Origin: Paenibacillus sp. BIHB 4019
GTDB lineage: Bacteria; Bacillota; Bacilli; Paenibacillales; Paenibacillaceae
Direction of reading: 5' to 3'
Assembly: GCF_002741035.1 (NCBI RefSeq)
Contig: NZ_CP016808.1
Location: 992,001 to 1,056,000 of the forward strand
DNA: 64,000 bases
Shown: positions 32,086 through 41,444 of the stretch, one piece after another
How positions within the stretch are numbered: position 1 is the first letter of the stretch
Layout of the letters: every line of letters begins with the position of its first letter
Translations under genes and position numbers: made by a program
The notes under the pieces: model-generated
Told to the model about the DNA's origin: nothing
What the model saw: the letters and a program-made list of their open reading frames with translations, nothing else
Databases searched by the model: none

Positions 32086-33429
32086 TTAATGATTGAATTC
32101 ATAGCTAAGGCTGCTTAGCAATGCTTCGCCAATTTTAGTCAAGTCCAATTGGCTCACAAGACCGACAGCTCCTAGAAAATTCATCAGTAATTCACTTAAG
32201 AATGATTTGTTATTATTTAGTTGATACGATGCAGCTCCAAGATCCTTTAGGGAGAAGTCAGCTACTGGAGTGACCTCTATTGTAGTCTCACCAACATCTA
32301 CTAATGGCAAAGTAATTTCATTGTAGCCATTATCAGCTACTCTAGCTTTTAAGGCATCAATCTTGCCCGAACCTACGGCAATTGCTTTAAAATGCAAGTT
32401 AACAAGCACACCATTTCCATTAATGCCGTTATTCGCGCCATTACTTGCCGTAATCAATCTAATTGTATTATCGGTAATCTCCGTATTTGACGCAATACTA
32501 ACCGAATCTACGGGCTCAACAGAAATAAGCTTAAAGCGGGTATCATCATATTGAACATTGAAATCTTCTGCATAAATATTTGAAGCATTTTTCAAAACTG
32601 CCTGAACCACAAACGTGTCGAATAAAGAAACTTGCGTGACAGTCGATTCAATATCAAGGCTCATCGACGGTACGGGTACGCTGACAGAAGCTTCGTTCGA
32701 GCTTGCACTTATGCGGCCATCTTTTGTAGCGAACATTACATAGTAATAAGTAGTATTGTACTGAACGTTAGCATCCGTATATGAAGGACTGCTCAGATTT
32801 TCTGCAATCGTTGTGTAAGGACCACCCATAGAAGTACTTCTCTTAAGAATATAGGTAGCATTACTTACCACATCCCATTGAAGCCCTACTCCTGCTTTTG
32901 TATAATTTGCAGTCAAATTTAATGGTGCTTGCACCCCTGTAAATGGCAAAATTTCACCATTTTCCGAAATATCGATGGTGTCAATATATGTGCTGGATTG
33001 AGTAACGCTAAGCTCAACTGAATGTCTTCCATTCGAAAAACTATCGTTAAAATAGGTGACGCCATATTGTGTAGCACCACCACCTGAGAATTTACCTAAA
33101 TTAACATCATCAATAATGAGACTATATTCACCTTTTACCAACCATGAACGAATGCTTAATTTGTTTCCTGTAAAATCAAATCTAAGTTTTAAATCCTTGC
33201 TGCTTCCAATGGAATCGCCATTAGTTTTTCCAAGGTAATTTTGCGCAGTAGTATCTAATACCCAGCTCCCTATATAAGTAATATTAGGAGTATTAGTTTT
33301 TAGATCTACCCTTTTCCAACCAGCTTCAGGATTCAGCAAAACATCATTCAGGTTTGCCGCGAACGTACTTGGAATTACTAAAACAAAACATAATACTGCA
33401 GAAATAAAGCTAAGCAACCATTTTTTCAT
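32086..33429 (-). CDS. Secreted protein with FN3 and cohesin-like domains
   Basis: This 447-residue protein begins with signal peptide MKKWLLSFISAVLCFVLVIP. Residues about 30-155 are a beta-sandwich, possibly carbohydrate-binding (LRFDFTGNKLSIRSWLVKGEYSLIIDD; only partly shown as FDFTGNKLSIRSW and YSLIIDD). Residues 167-253 are a fibronectin type III module. Residues 257-390 are a cohesin-like domain with VQAVLKNASNIYAEDFNVQY and a YDDTRFKL strand. The last 55 residues are helical and unrecognised. Cohesins bind dockerins in cellulosomes, but no dockerin is seen in this window, so adhesion or a non-cellulosomal use is likely. The gene is AT-rich against its neighbours, which hints at transfer. 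Its FN3 (MGGPYTTIAENL, TYYYVMFATKDG) resembles the first FN3 of the GH48 cellulase. AAGGAGACTGAAAT precedes the ATG. Confidence 0.8.
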   Translation of the reverse strand: MKKWLLSFISAVLCFVLVIPSTFAANLNDVLLNPEAGWKRVDLKTNTPNITYIGSWVLDTTAQNYLGKTNGDSIGSSKDLKLRFDFTGNKLSIRSWLVKGEYSLIIDDVNLGKFSGGGATQYGVTYFNDSFSNGRHSVELSVTQSSTYIDTIDISENGEILPFTGVQAPLNLTANYTKAGVGLQWDVVSNATYILKRSTSMGGPYTTIAENLSSPSYTDANVQYNTTYYYVMFATKDGRISASSNEASVSVPVPSMSLDIESTVTQVSLFDTFVVQAVLKNASNIYAEDFNVQYDDTRFKLISVEPVDSVSIASNTEITDNTIRLITASNGANNGINGNGVLVNLHFKAIAVGSGKIDALKARVADNGYNEITLPLVDVGETTIEVTPVADFSLKDLGAASYQLNNNKSFLSELLMNFLGAVGLVSQLDLTKIGEALLSSLSYEFNH

Positions 33430-33508
33430 ATTTCAGTCTCCTTTTCTTCTGTCTAAATAGATATATCGGCATAAGTTGGATTTTAATTAGTTAAATAAGA
33501 CCAATAAC

Positions 33509-33556
33509 AAAAAAAATAAAAAAGCATGCGGCTAGGATCGAAAACCTGCAGCATGC
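33509..33556 (-). terminator. Terminator of bcp
   Basis: On the minus strand GGCATGCTGCAGG pairs with CCTAGCCGCATGC across a TTTTCGAT loop and is followed by TTTTTTATTTTTTT. Confidence 0.9.
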
Positions 33557-33587
33557 CCTACATTCAACTATCGTTCCTTCATACTCA

Positions 33588-34055
33588 CTAAAGCTCCTTC
33601 AGAGCCTCTACGACCTGCTCTACATGCCCTTTCACCTTCACCTTGCGCCATTCGCGGGCAAGCTTGCCTTCGGCGTCGATAAGAAAGGTCGAACGTACGA
33701 CGCCCATGTACTCCCTACCATACAATTTCTTTAGCTGCCATACGCCGAACAGCTCGCACACCTCATGCTCCTCATCTGCGAGCAGCAGAAACGGCAGCTC
33801 CTTCTTCGCAATAAACTTCTCATGCGACTTCACGCTGTCAGGGCTAATCCCGATGATAACGGCATCGCGGTCAACCATCCCTGGATAGGCATCGCGGAAA
33901 TCGCATGCCTGATCCGTACAGGTTGGCGTATTATCCTTCGGGTAAAAATAAAGCACAACCTTTTTCCCCAAGTAATCGCTAAGGCTCACCTGCGTCCCAT
34001 CCGAGGCCGGAAGCTTAAAATCCGGCACCGCTTGTCCCACTTCTATCGTAGACAT
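33588..34055 (-). CDS. bcp: Thioredoxin-dependent thiol peroxidase Bcp
   Basis: This 155-residue peroxiredoxin of the Bcp/PrxQ type reduces hydrogen peroxide and organic hydroperoxides, using thioredoxin as reductant. The active site is YPKDNTPTCTDQACDFRD, with peroxidatic Cys in PTCT and resolving Cys five residues later (CTDQAC). The fold motifs PDFKLPASDG and VVRSTFLIDAEGK are standard. GGAGG lies eight bases before the ATG. It is monocistronic with its own terminator. Length and order match the family fully. It acts in the cytosol. Confidence 0.96.
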   Translation of the reverse strand: MSTIEVGQAVPDFKLPASDGTQVSLSDYLGKKVVLYFYPKDNTPTCTDQACDFRDAYPGMVDRDAVIIGISPDSVKSHEKFIAKKELPFLLLADEEHEVCELFGVWQLKKLYGREYMGVVRSTFLIDAEGKLAREWRKVKVKGHVEQVVEALKEL

Positions 34056-34142
34056 GTATTCAACCTCCGCTTCCCATTTCTATATGTATGTAGAACTATG
34101 AACATTACTTCGTGTATTGGACGTTCTCAGCTTACATTGAAA

Positions 34143-34170
34143 CGGCGAGGAATAGTTCCTCGCCGCATTT
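34143..34170 (-). terminator. Hairpin ending the ABC transporter operon
   Basis: CGGCGAGGAA and TTCCTCGCCG form a perfect 10-bp stem with loop TAG, 18 bp after the stop at 34184. The minus-strand tail TTTC is short, so efficiency is uncertain. Confidence 0.65.
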
Positions 34171-34183
34171 AAACAACTATTCA

Positions 34184-34975
34184 TTACGAACCAGCACCGC
34201 GATAACGCTTTACGCCATGGTTCCACAGCAGCAGGCCGAGCGTGAAGAACACAAGGCCTACGACCGGGGTCAGCAGCGCAAGCTGGGACAGGTCATCCGC
34301 TTTCTTTTCGAGGAAATACGAAGCAGGGATGACGCCGACGAATGCGAAAGGCAGCAGCCAGGTCAGCACGAAACGAATCATTTTATTATAAATGTTAACC
34401 GGGTAACGCCCATAGTTTTGAATATTGTACATGAGCGGAACGATGCCCGTCGGAGCATCCGAGTAGAAGGATATCGCCGACAAAGCCGTATAAATGCCCG
34501 CATACACGAGCACGGCCCCAATAACGAATACGGCCAGCAGCACAATATCCATGATGTGGAAAGGCAATCCCAGCTCTCCCCAGCATACGAACATAATAAT
34601 TGCGCCGACGACGGAGCCGATCAGGGAAGGCGGATCGACATTTTCGAGCAGCACCTGAAACAAATTATGTGCCGGACGCGTCAAAATCCGGTCCATTTCC
34701 CCTTTAACAATATACCGCTCGCTAAAATTCCAGATGCTGAAAAAGGTGCTGAAAATGCCATATGGAATCATGAAGAAGCCATAGACAAACACGACCTCAG
34801 CCTCCGACCAGCCGCCAAGCGTTGGCGTATGGCGAAAAACAATTAAAATGAAGATCAGATTCATGAACTGGAACATCATATCGGACAAAATCTCGATCCA
34901 GAAATCCATCCGGTAGGTCAGCCGCGTCTTCGCGTAGTTTTTAATATATTCCCAAAATAATTGTGCATACAGCAT
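34184..34975 (-). CDS. ABC-2 family transporter permease (COG3694-like)
   Basis: This is a 263-residue protein from the ATG at 34975, preceded by AGGAGG; the longer frame to 35053 overlaps the upstream gene. Six membrane segments are visible, for example FMNLIFILIVF, VVFVYGFFMIPYGIF, VVGAIIMFVCWG, IVLLAVFVIGAVLVYAGIYT and LLTPVVGLVFFTLGLLLW. The cytosolic ERYIVKGEMDRILTRP segment is typical of this permease type, which pairs with a COG4587 permease and a COG4586 ATPase. The substrate of these exporters is not established. It is the last gene of the three-gene operon, seven bases after its partner permease. Confidence 0.9.
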   Translation of the reverse strand: MLYAQLFWEYIKNYAKTRLTYRMDFWIEILSDMMFQFMNLIFILIVFRHTPTLGGWSEAEVVFVYGFFMIPYGIFSTFFSIWNFSERYIVKGEMDRILTRPAHNLFQVLLENVDPPSLIGSVVGAIIMFVCWGELGLPFHIMDIVLLAVFVIGAVLVYAGIYTALSAISFYSDAPTGIVPLMYNIQNYGRYPVNIYNKMIRFVLTWLLPFAFVGVIPASYFLEKKADDLSQLALLTPVVGLVFFTLGLLLWNHGVKRYRGAGS

Positions 34976-34982
34976 GCCTGAC

Positions 34983-35777
34983 TTAACCTCCTTGCACGAA
35001 CAGGCGCTTGCGCGCTGCCCGCCATGTGAACCAGATTGGCACAAGCAGCACAACGAACCATACTACTTGAAGGCCAAACACGCCAGCTATTTCGCTGCCC
35101 GGCGTCCTGCCTGTGAATACAGAGCTCGGCAAATACGTGATGGCCTGAAACGGCAGCCATTTCATAACGCTTGCGAGCCAGCCAGGGAAAAAGGCAATCG
35201 GCACAACGACGCCGGAAAATAAATCGACCATTACGCGTTTCATCCGCATCATGCCCTCGTTATTTTCAACGAAGAAGGCAAACAGCCCCGTTAAAATGTT
35301 AATTTGCGAATTAATGAGAAAGCTGAACAGCAGCATAACTAAATAAATCATCCACGTCATCGGATCAGTCGGCAGTGTCACCGGAAAAATCAGGCAGACG
35401 ATAATCATGCCCGGAATCATGAACAGAAGCAGCCGGAATAAGCCTTCGCCGAAGCCCTGCATCATTTTCACGAGCAAATAGGAATACGGCCTTGTCATTT
35501 GGGTAGCAACGCTGCCATCCCTAATGTCATTGGCGATTTCACGATCGAGATTGTTAAAATAAAACGCCCTCGCCATCCACGATACCGCGACATACGTCGT
35601 CATCTGGGCTACGGTAAAGCCCGCCAGCTCCTGCTGCTCCCCGAAAATCGCTTTCCACAAAAAATAATACGCCCCGATGTTAATCGCATAAATAACGATA
35701 CCACTGTAATAATTAACGCGGTATGCCAGCATCGTAATAAAACGGATGCGAATAAAATCCAGATAAGCGCCCATCAT
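34983..35777 (-). CDS. ABC-2 family transporter permease (COG4587-like)
   Basis: This 264-residue permease has six predicted membrane segments. The DIRDGSVATQMTRPYSYLL segment on the cytosolic side is shared with its partner permease (EMDRILTRP), showing they are paralogous halves of one transporter. The ATG overlaps the ATPase stop (ATGA), so translation is coupled. The ATPase and both permeases probably form a heterodimeric exporter in the cytoplasmic membrane. The substrate is unknown; related systems have been loosely linked to antibiotic or lipid export. Confidence 0.9.
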   Translation of the reverse strand: MMGAYLDFIRIRFITMLAYRVNYYSGIVIYAINIGAYYFLWKAIFGEQQELAGFTVAQMTTYVAVSWMARAFYFNNLDREIANDIRDGSVATQMTRPYSYLLVKMMQGFGEGLFRLLLFMIPGMIIVCLIFPVTLPTDPMTWMIYLVMLLFSFLINSQINILTGLFAFFVENNEGMMRMKRVMVDLFSGVVVPIAFFPGWLASVMKWLPFQAITYLPSSVFTGRTPGSEIAGVFGLQVVWFVVLLVPIWFTWRAARKRLFVQGG

Positions 35778-36820
35778 GAGACTGTCGTCTCCTTAAGCGC
35801 TGCCTGCTGCTCTGATTCTGTGCTAGCCGAGCCGGAGCGGTAAATTTCACGAACGATTTCATCCGTGTTCGTCTCCACAATTTTAATGTCCTGAATCGCA
35901 GCACCGCCTACGACTTTGGACAAGGCATCAGATACATTGATTGCATGCGGCAGCCACATCGTTGCCGTTAAATCATTGTCCATTTTCCACGTCACATCAA
36001 GATCGCCCGTAAGCGCTTGAAGCGTCGCCAGCTTCGTCTGCGAACTGAACTCAAAGTGAATTTCGCGTCCCTTGCTCCAGCGGTTTTTCAAATCCTCCAG
36101 CCCGCCATCATAGATAATGCGCCCATCATCGAGCATAATGACACGCGAGCACAGCGCTTCAATATCTTGCAGATCATGGGTCGTGAGCAAAATCGTCGTG
36201 CCTTCCTCACGGTTCAAATCTTTGAGAAATTCGCGAATTTCTGTTTTCACAATAATATCCAGCCCGATCGTCGGCTCATCCAAAAATAAAATCGACGGAT
36301 TATGCAGCAGCGAAGCGACAAGCTCGCAGCGCATCCGCTGACCCAAGCTCAGCTTGCGGACAGGACGGTTGAGCAAATCGCCAAGGTCAAGCCGCTCAAT
36401 CAAATTGTTCAGCCTCTTGCGGAAATCGGCCTCCGATACACGGTACACTTTGCGCAGCAGCTGGAACGACTCAATAACCCCGATATCCCACCATAGCTGC
36501 GAACGCTGTCCGAACACTACTCCGATTTCAGCGACAAACTTTTCGCGGTCCTTGTAGGGAACATAACCATTGACTCGCAAATCGCCGGAGGTCGGCACTA
36601 AAATGCCGGTCAGCATTTTAATGGTTGTCGATTTGCCTGCACCATTTTCACCGATATAGCCACAGATTTCGCCTTGCGGGATTTGAAAGGAAATATCCTT
36701 TACAGCTGTAACCTCCGTATATTCGCGTTTGAACAGGTCTTTCAGCGCCCCGGACAGCCCTTCCCGGTTTTTCTGTACATTAAACTGCTTGCGCAGATCC
36801 TTAACATCTATTGCCAGCAT
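35774..36820 (-). CDS. ABC transporter ATP-binding protein (COG4586-like)
   Basis: This 348-residue ATPase energises the two permeases downstream. Walker A is GENGAGKST (about 57-65), the Q-loop lies in GVVFGQRSQLWWD, the signature is KLSLGQRMRCE, Walker B is ILFLDEPTIGLD and the switch His is in LLTTHDLQD. The WWD after the Q-loop is characteristic of the COG4586 branch. A C-terminal domain of about 100 residues (DLDVTWKMDNDLTATMWLP) is the extension seen in such exporters. The first gene of the operon, it is divergent from the LCP gene with about 240 bp between them. Confidence 0.93.
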   Translation of the reverse strand: MLAIDVKDLRKQFNVQKNREGLSGALKDLFKREYTEVTAVKDISFQIPQGEICGYIGENGAGKSTTIKMLTGILVPTSGDLRVNGYVPYKDREKFVAEIGVVFGQRSQLWWDIGVIESFQLLRKVYRVSEADFRKRLNNLIERLDLGDLLNRPVRKLSLGQRMRCELVASLLHNPSILFLDEPTIGLDIIVKTEIREFLKDLNREEGTTILLTTHDLQDIEALCSRVIMLDDGRIIYDGGLEDLKNRWSKGREIHFEFSSQTKLATLQALTGDLDVTWKMDNDLTATMWLPHAINVSDALSKVVGGAAIQDIKIVETNTDEIVREIYRSGSASTESEQQAALKETTVS

Positions 36821-36946
36821 TGGTTCGTCTAGCTCCTCTCCGTTAATACGGTCGACATTCCCCGGGAAATTATGCTAATCCCCCGTTTGCAAAAAGAGCG
36901 ATGATTCACGGTCATCACACTTCATTATCCTATATTCTGATAAAAC

Positions 36947-36976
36947 TTGCTTCCGTATGTCCTTCCGAATTATAAT
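36947..36976 (+). promoter_or_regulatory. Promoter upstream of the LCP gene
   Basis: TTGCTT (36947-36952) and a consensus TATAAT (36971-36976) are 18 bp apart, about 85 bp before the start codon. Confidence 0.6.
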
Positions 36977-37061
36977 TTTACAATATGTAATCATACAGCA
37001 GATGGCAGGGCACGTAAATGCTATTAGAGAAACGTTTTACAATGGCAGTCAAGGGGAATGA

Positions 37062-38162
37062 ATGGAAGACGGGGTACTGCGAAATTTTGAAAGGGGCATT
37101 ACTAGCATAATGGAAAAACGGCCGAAGAAAGCTAAGCTATCAAAAACGTGGAAATGGATTCTGACAATTGTCCTTATTCTGCTGGGAATCGGTATTGCTT
37201 ATGCAGGTTACTGGATTTATGGCGTTTATAATGCTACGTCGGATTTCAATAAACCGAATGAGGAATCGAGATTTTCCCATTTTGAGGACACCGGACTCGA
37301 AGCACCTAAATGGGAAGGCACGGAGCGAGTCAACATTTTGCTGCTTGGCGGCGATGCTCGTGGCATGGATGAAGGACAAATTCCTCGTTCAGACTCAATG
37401 CTTGTGTTATCCATAGACCCAACTACTAAGAGAGCGCATCTATTGTCGATCCTCCGCGATACTTATGTCCCGATTGAAGGACATGGACGGGGACGGATTA
37501 ATACTGCTATCACACTTGGCAAGCCTGAACTGGCAATGAAGACGGTCAGCGATTTGCTTGGACTCAATATTCAGTATTATGTGTATACCGATTTCGAAGG
37601 CTTTAAGAAATTAATTGATACATTAGGCGGCATCACGATTGATGTCGAGAAGGATATGCGTTATACCGACAATGCCGACGGCAACCGTTACGATATTGAT
37701 TTGAAAAAGGGCGTCCAGCTGCTGGATGGCGATAAAGCGCTGCAATATGTTCGCTTCCGCCACGATGCGATGAGCGACTTTACACGTACGGAGCGCCAGC
37801 GCAAGTTTTTGCAGGCTCTTGCCAAGGAGATGCAATCGGGCTGGAATATTCTCAAAATGAAGGAAATATTGGAGAACGTCTCTCCTTATATAGAGACGAA
37901 TTTGACCGTCACGGATATGCTTAAGCTCGGACAGCTTGGCGTCGACTCCCATGTCGCTGGCACCGCTCAGGTTCCGCCGATGGATATGATTACGGACGAA
38001 GATGTTGGCGGCGCTTCTGTGCTTGGCGTACGCAATGAGGAAGAGCTCAAGTCCTATGTGGACACGCTGCTGGAAAGCGACGATACGCTCGCTTCGCCTG
38101 AGGGTTCACCTGGCGCTGATGCCAGCAGCAATCCTGAAGCATCGGCTACACCGTCACCGTAA
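37062..38162 (+). CDS. LytR-CpsA-Psr (LCP) family cell-wall glycopolymer ligase
   Basis: This 366-residue membrane-anchored enzyme attaches teichoic acid or other glycopolymers to peptidoglycan. A cytosolic N-terminus (1-30) precedes one membrane segment (WILTIVLILLGIGIAYAGYW). The LCP domain (about 90-300) has NILLLGGDARG, RSDSMLVLSID, the pyrophosphate-binding LSILRDTYVPI, GGITIDVEKDM and the VRFRHDAMSDFTRTERQ motif with its Arg and Asp residues. The C-terminus is a Ser/Pro/Ala-rich tail. AAGGGG five bases before the ATG at 37062 supports the longer start over the internal ATG at 37110. Whether it is a TagT/U/V or LytR equivalent cannot be told. It is monocistronic. Confidence 0.92.
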   Translation: MEDGVLRNFERGITSIMEKRPKKAKLSKTWKWILTIVLILLGIGIAYAGYWIYGVYNATSDFNKPNEESRFSHFEDTGLEAPKWEGTERVNILLLGGDARGMDEGQIPRSDSMLVLSIDPTTKRAHLLSILRDTYVPIEGHGRGRINTAITLGKPELAMKTVSDLLGLNIQYYVYTDFEGFKKLIDTLGGITIDVEKDMRYTDNADGNRYDIDLKKGVQLLDGDKALQYVRFRHDAMSDFTRTERQRKFLQALAKEMQSGWNILKMKEILENVSPYIETNLTVTDMLKLGQLGVDSHVAGTAQVPPMDMITDEDVGGASVLGVRNEEELKSYVDTLLESDDTLASPEGSPGADASSNPEASATPSP

Positions 38163-38270
38163 GCCAAACCAAGCGCTTTACAGCAACCGACAATTGAATA
38201 AGGTCAGTAGCATGCATTATTGCTGGAACTGGAAGTTCGCTGCTTGAATAAGCAGCAGAAAGATGTTTGT

Positions 38271-38302
38271 CGTCCTCATTCCGAGTGGAATGAGGACGTT
38301 TT
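38271..38302 (+). terminator. Terminator after the LCP gene
   Basis: CGTCCTCATTCC and GGAATGAGGACG form a perfect 12-bp stem with loop GAGT, followed by TTTT. Confidence 0.88.
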
Positions 38303-38378
38303 GATGTTAGATATTTAGGCAGGCAATCTCGCGTTCCAAGCGGGATGCTGCACCATTTTTCAAGGGGGAATTATTGTT

Positions 38379-39689
38379 ATGACGATTCAAAGACCACGCT
38401 CCGAGGCGCTATATGCCGAAGCGCTTGAGCATATTGTAGGCGGCGTCAACAGCCCTTCCCGTTCGTTCAAAGGTGTTGGCGGGGGCGCACCCGTCTTTAT
38501 GAAGCGTGCCGAGGGCGCTTATTTCTGGGATGTCGACGACAATCGATATATCGATTATTTGGCGGCTTACGGCCCTATTATTACAGGACATGCCCATCCG
38601 CATATTACCGAAGCGATCGTTCGCGCCGCGCAAAATGGCGTTTTGTACGGCACGCCGACCGAGCTTGAGGTTCAATTGGCACGCATGCTCAAAGATGCGA
38701 TTCCCTCTATGGATAAAGTGCGCTTCGTCAATTCCGGCACCGAGGCGGTTATGACGACCATTCGCGTGGCACGGGCTTACACGAAACGCAGCAAAATTAT
38801 TAAATTCGCCGGCTGCTACCACGGCCACTCCGATCTGGTGCTCGTCGCAGCTGGCTCTGGTCCTTCCACGCTTGGCATACCGGACAGCGCTGGCGTGCCG
38901 ATTAGCATTGCCCAAGAAGTCATTACGGTGCCTTTCAACGATATTCCGGCCTTAAAGCAGGCGCTTGAACGGTTCGGCCACGAGACGGCAGCCGTTATGG
39001 TTGAGCCTATTGTCGGCAACTTCGGCATGGTGATGCCGCATGAAGGTTATTTAGAGCAGTTGTGCGCTTTAACGCGTGAGGCTGGAGCGCTTGTCATTTA
39101 TGATGAGGTCATTAGCGCCTTCCGCTTCCATTACGGCTCCTCGCAAACGTTTGCTGCCTTCCCTGATCAAGCTGCCATTGAGCCGGACCTTACAGCGCTT
39201 GGCAAAATTATCGGAGGCGGACTCCCCATTGGCGCATACGGCGGACGCCGCAGCATCATGGAGCAAGTCGCGCCGCTCGGCCCTGCTTATCAGGCTGGAA
39301 CGATGGCGGGCAATCCTGCCTCTATTTCAGCAGGCATCGCCTGTCTCGAAGTGCTGAAGACGCCTGGCATTTATGAGCGTATGGATCGGCTTGCTGGTCA
39401 GCTTGCTGGAGGACTTAAGGCAGCAGCAGACAAACATGGCTTCGCGCTTACGGTTAACCAAATTCGCGGATCGTTTTCAGCCCATTTTTGCAATCATCCG
39501 GTTACGAATTATGATGAAGCGCAGGATACGGACGGCGAGCTGTTTGGCCGCTTCTTTAAGCTGATGCTGGATCAGGGCATTAATTTGGCCCCATCCAAGT
39601 ATGAAGCGTGGTTTCTGACCATCGCCCATACTGATGAAGATATCAATGCGACCATTGAAGCGGCGGAGCACGCTTTCAGTAAGCTTTAG
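38379..39689 (+). CDS. hemL: Glutamate-1-semialdehyde 2,1-aminomutase
   Basis: This 436-residue PLP enzyme converts glutamate-1-semialdehyde to 5-aminolevulinate at the start of tetrapyrrole synthesis. Diagnostic segments are [55 protein letters not shown], and the PLP-binding Lys276 in [23 protein letters not shown] precedes the ATG. No other hem gene is adjacent, so it may be the second paralog (GsaB-like) found in many Bacillales rather than the hem-operon copy. coaA follows after 14 bases and is probably co-transcribed. Confidence 0.95.
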   Translation: MTIQRPRSEALYAEALEHIVGGVNSPSRSFKGVGGGAPVFMKRAEGAYFWDVDDNRYIDYLAAYGPIITGHAHPHITEAIVRAAQNGVLYGTPTELEVQLARMLKDAIPSMDKVRFVNSGTEAVMTTIRVARAYTKRSKIIKFAGCYHGHSDLVLVAAGSGPSTLGIPDSAGVPISIAQEVITVPFNDIPALKQALERFGHETAAVMVEPIVGNFGMVMPHEGYLEQLCALTREAGALVIYDEVISAFRFHYGSSQTFAAFPDQAAIEPDLTALGKIIGGGLPIGAYGGRRSIMEQVAPLGPAYQAGTMAGNPASISAGIACLEVLKTPGIYERMDRLAGQLAGGLKAAADKHGFALTVNQIRGSFSAHFCNHPVTNYDEAQDTDGELFGRFFKLMLDQGINLAPSKYEAWFLTIAHTDEDINATIEAAEHAFSKL

Positions 39690-39703
39690 GAGAGGTCAGC
39701 CCG

Positions 39704-40645
39704 ATGCCTTCTGTAATAGAAAGGGACATGTTGATGAATCCATATTTGGAATTTGACCGCGCCGCTTGGTCGGCGCTCCGTGATCATACTCCTCTGCCGC
39801 TCACGGAGGAGGAGCTGAATGAGCTGAAGGGCCTCAATGACCAAGTATCGCTTGAAGAGGTTGAGGCGATTTATTTGCCGCTTACCCATCTGCTGAACCT
39901 CCATATCGAAGCCGCTGAGCGGCTAAAGCAAGCTTCGGCTGCATTTTTGCATATGGAGGCGCCCAAGGTGCCTTTTGTGCTCGGCATTGCAGGCAGCGTA
40001 GCCGTAGGAAAAAGCACGACGGCGCGGCTGCTGCAGCGGCTGCTTTCCCGTCATGGGAATGGCCGCAAGGTCGATCTCGTTACGACAGACGGCTTCCTCT
40101 ATCCCAAACGGGTACTGGAGGAGCGCGGGCTAATGAAGCGCAAAGGATTTCCTGAAAGCTATGCCGTCAAGACGCTGATGGACTTTATGGGACAAATTAA
40201 ATCGGGAAATCCCCGCGTGAAAGCGCCGATCTATTCTCATCTGACCTACGACATTATTCCCGGGCAATACCAGTTTGTCGAACAGCCGGATGTGCTGATT
40301 GTCGAAGGAATTAACGTTTTGCAGGTTAGCAAAGAAGCACACTCTTTTGTAAGCGATTTTTTCGACTTCTCGATTTTTGTCGATGCGCCCGAAACGTTCA
40401 TAGAGCGCTGGTATGTCGAACGATTTTTGATGCTGCGGCATACCGCTTTTAAGAACAAGGACTCCTACTTCCATCGCTATGCAAGCCTCACTGATGAAGA
40501 GGCTGTCGAGACGGCAGCAACGATTTGGAAAGAAATCAATGCCGTCAATTTGTACGACAATATTTTGCCGACGAAACGGCGGGCTATGCTGATTTTAGAA
40601 AAGGATGCCGAGCACCGCATTCAGCAAATTCAGCTGCGGAATTAA
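39704..40645 (+). CDS. coaA: Type I pantothenate kinase
   Basis: This 313-residue kinase carries out the first step of coenzyme A synthesis, pantothenate to 4'-phosphopantothenate. The P-loop is [12 protein letters not shown], followed by [44 protein letters not shown] and [10 protein letters not shown]. These are the full set for the bacterial CoaA (type I) family, which is feedback-inhibited by CoA. AGGAGAGG precedes the ATG at 39704; an internal ATG (39728) would trim eight residues. It lies 14 bases after hemL. Confidence 0.95.
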   Translation: MPSVIERDMLMNPYLEFDRAAWSALRDHTPLPLTEEELNELKGLNDQVSLEEVEAIYLPLTHLLNLHIEAAERLKQASAAFLHMEAPKVPFVLGIAGSVAVGKSTTARLLQRLLSRHGNGRKVDLVTTDGFLYPKRVLEERGLMKRKGFPESYAVKTLMDFMGQIKSGNPRVKAPIYSHLTYDIIPGQYQFVEQPDVLIVEGINVLQVSKEAHSFVSDFFDFSIFVDAPETFIERWYVERFLMLRHTAFKNKDSYFHRYASLTDEEAVETAATIWKEINAVNLYDNILPTKRRAMLILEKDAEHRIQQIQLRN

Positions 40646-40691
40646 CTCAGCGCAGCTGCCAGCCCCCTTTTGGATGAATGGCTGACATAAC

Positions 40692-40727
40692 AAAGCTGCC
40701 CTCCCTAATAAGAGTGCAGCTTTATTT
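40692..40727 (+). terminator. Terminator after coaA
   Basis: AAAGCTGC pairs with GCAGCTTT across a 16-base loop and is followed by ATTTTCT. Confidence 0.75.
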
Positions 40728-40757
40728 TCTATTTTCGAATCAAGAGGAGGCATCGTT

Positions 40758-41090
40758 ATGGGCTGGGAATATGGCATAAAGACCACAAATCCTTCGATCC
40801 TGCCTGAGCTTGTGGCACGTTTGGCTGATGCTATTCATGTAACGGAACCATACAGGATTGAGCGCTATGAGAACGGCTTCGCCCTGCTTCAGGATGATCC
40901 TTCATGGCCAAAAATACTGCAGGTATCGATAGAAACAGCAGCTGGACTCGAAGATATGACCGATGGTGAAGCTTATGTTTACTGTCTATTTCATATCCGC
41001 GGCGAGCTTGCAGCTGGCTGGTTGAAACACATGGAGCGGGAAACAAAAGCTCAGCGATATGCTGGCAGGCTGGAGTGGTTCGAGCTCTAA
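40758..41090 (+). CDS. Conserved hypothetical protein, 110 aa
   Basis: This small cytosolic alpha/beta protein starts MGWEYGIKTTNPSILPELVA. AGGAGG lies seven bases before the ATG, so it is real. It contains PYRIERYENGFALLQ, a Trp-Pro pair and GEAYVYCLFHIRGELAAGWL. No known domain is recognised and there is no membrane segment. It is a single gene between terminators. The function is unknown. Confidence 0.75.
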   Translation: MGWEYGIKTTNPSILPELVARLADAIHVTEPYRIERYENGFALLQDDPSWPKILQVSIETAAGLEDMTDGEAYVYCLFHIRGELAAGWLKHMERETKAQRYAGRLEWFEL

Positions 41091-41136
41091 AGGATAATAT
41101 ATTGAATTGCTCGTTTTTGCCCAATGATCAATATCA

Positions 41137-41235
41137 CAGTGTATTCATCTGCGGGAAGAGCGCAGCGGCATCCCACTTATTGACGATATTGAACTGAATT
41201 TCTTAGAGCTGCCGAAGCTGAGATTAATGCGCTAA
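41137..41235 (+). pseudogene. C-terminal remnant of an Rpn-family nuclease/transposase-like protein
   Basis: An open stretch ending TAA at 41233 encodes CIHLREERSGIPLIDDIELN and then FLELPKLRLMR. This resembles the LRE.RSGI.L.DDIEIHFLELPKL segment of Rpn (PD-(D/E)XK) recombination-promoting proteins, which are common mobile-like genes in Bacillales. The nuclease core and a start codon are missing, so it is a decayed fragment. Similarity is judged by eye. Confidence 0.5.
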
Positions 41236-41330
41236 AAAAACAACGGTAATATGGTAGCAAGCACGATGTGGCATTTCCTGCAATCACATTTTCCCCTACT
41301 AAAATATTGTTAAAGCATTAGAATGCCATT

Positions 41331-41383
41331 AGCGCAGCAGCAAAGAAGCAGCCCTCTGAGGGCTGCTTCTTTGCTGCTGCGCT
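41331..41383. repeat. Perfect 25-bp inverted repeat (3-base loop)
   Basis: The left arm 41331-41355 starts AGCGCAGCAGCAAAGAAGC; the right arm 41359-41383 is its exact complement, with loop CTG. It lies downstream of suhB on the minus strand. No T-run directly follows the stem in either direction. Apart from this and the Rpn remnant, 41091-41444 holds nothing else I can support. Confidence 0.85.
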
Positions 41384-41444
41384 ATAGCTCGCTGCGTGCT
41401 TATTTTAACAGGTGACTGATTATCCCCAGCCTGATCTGCTCTTG

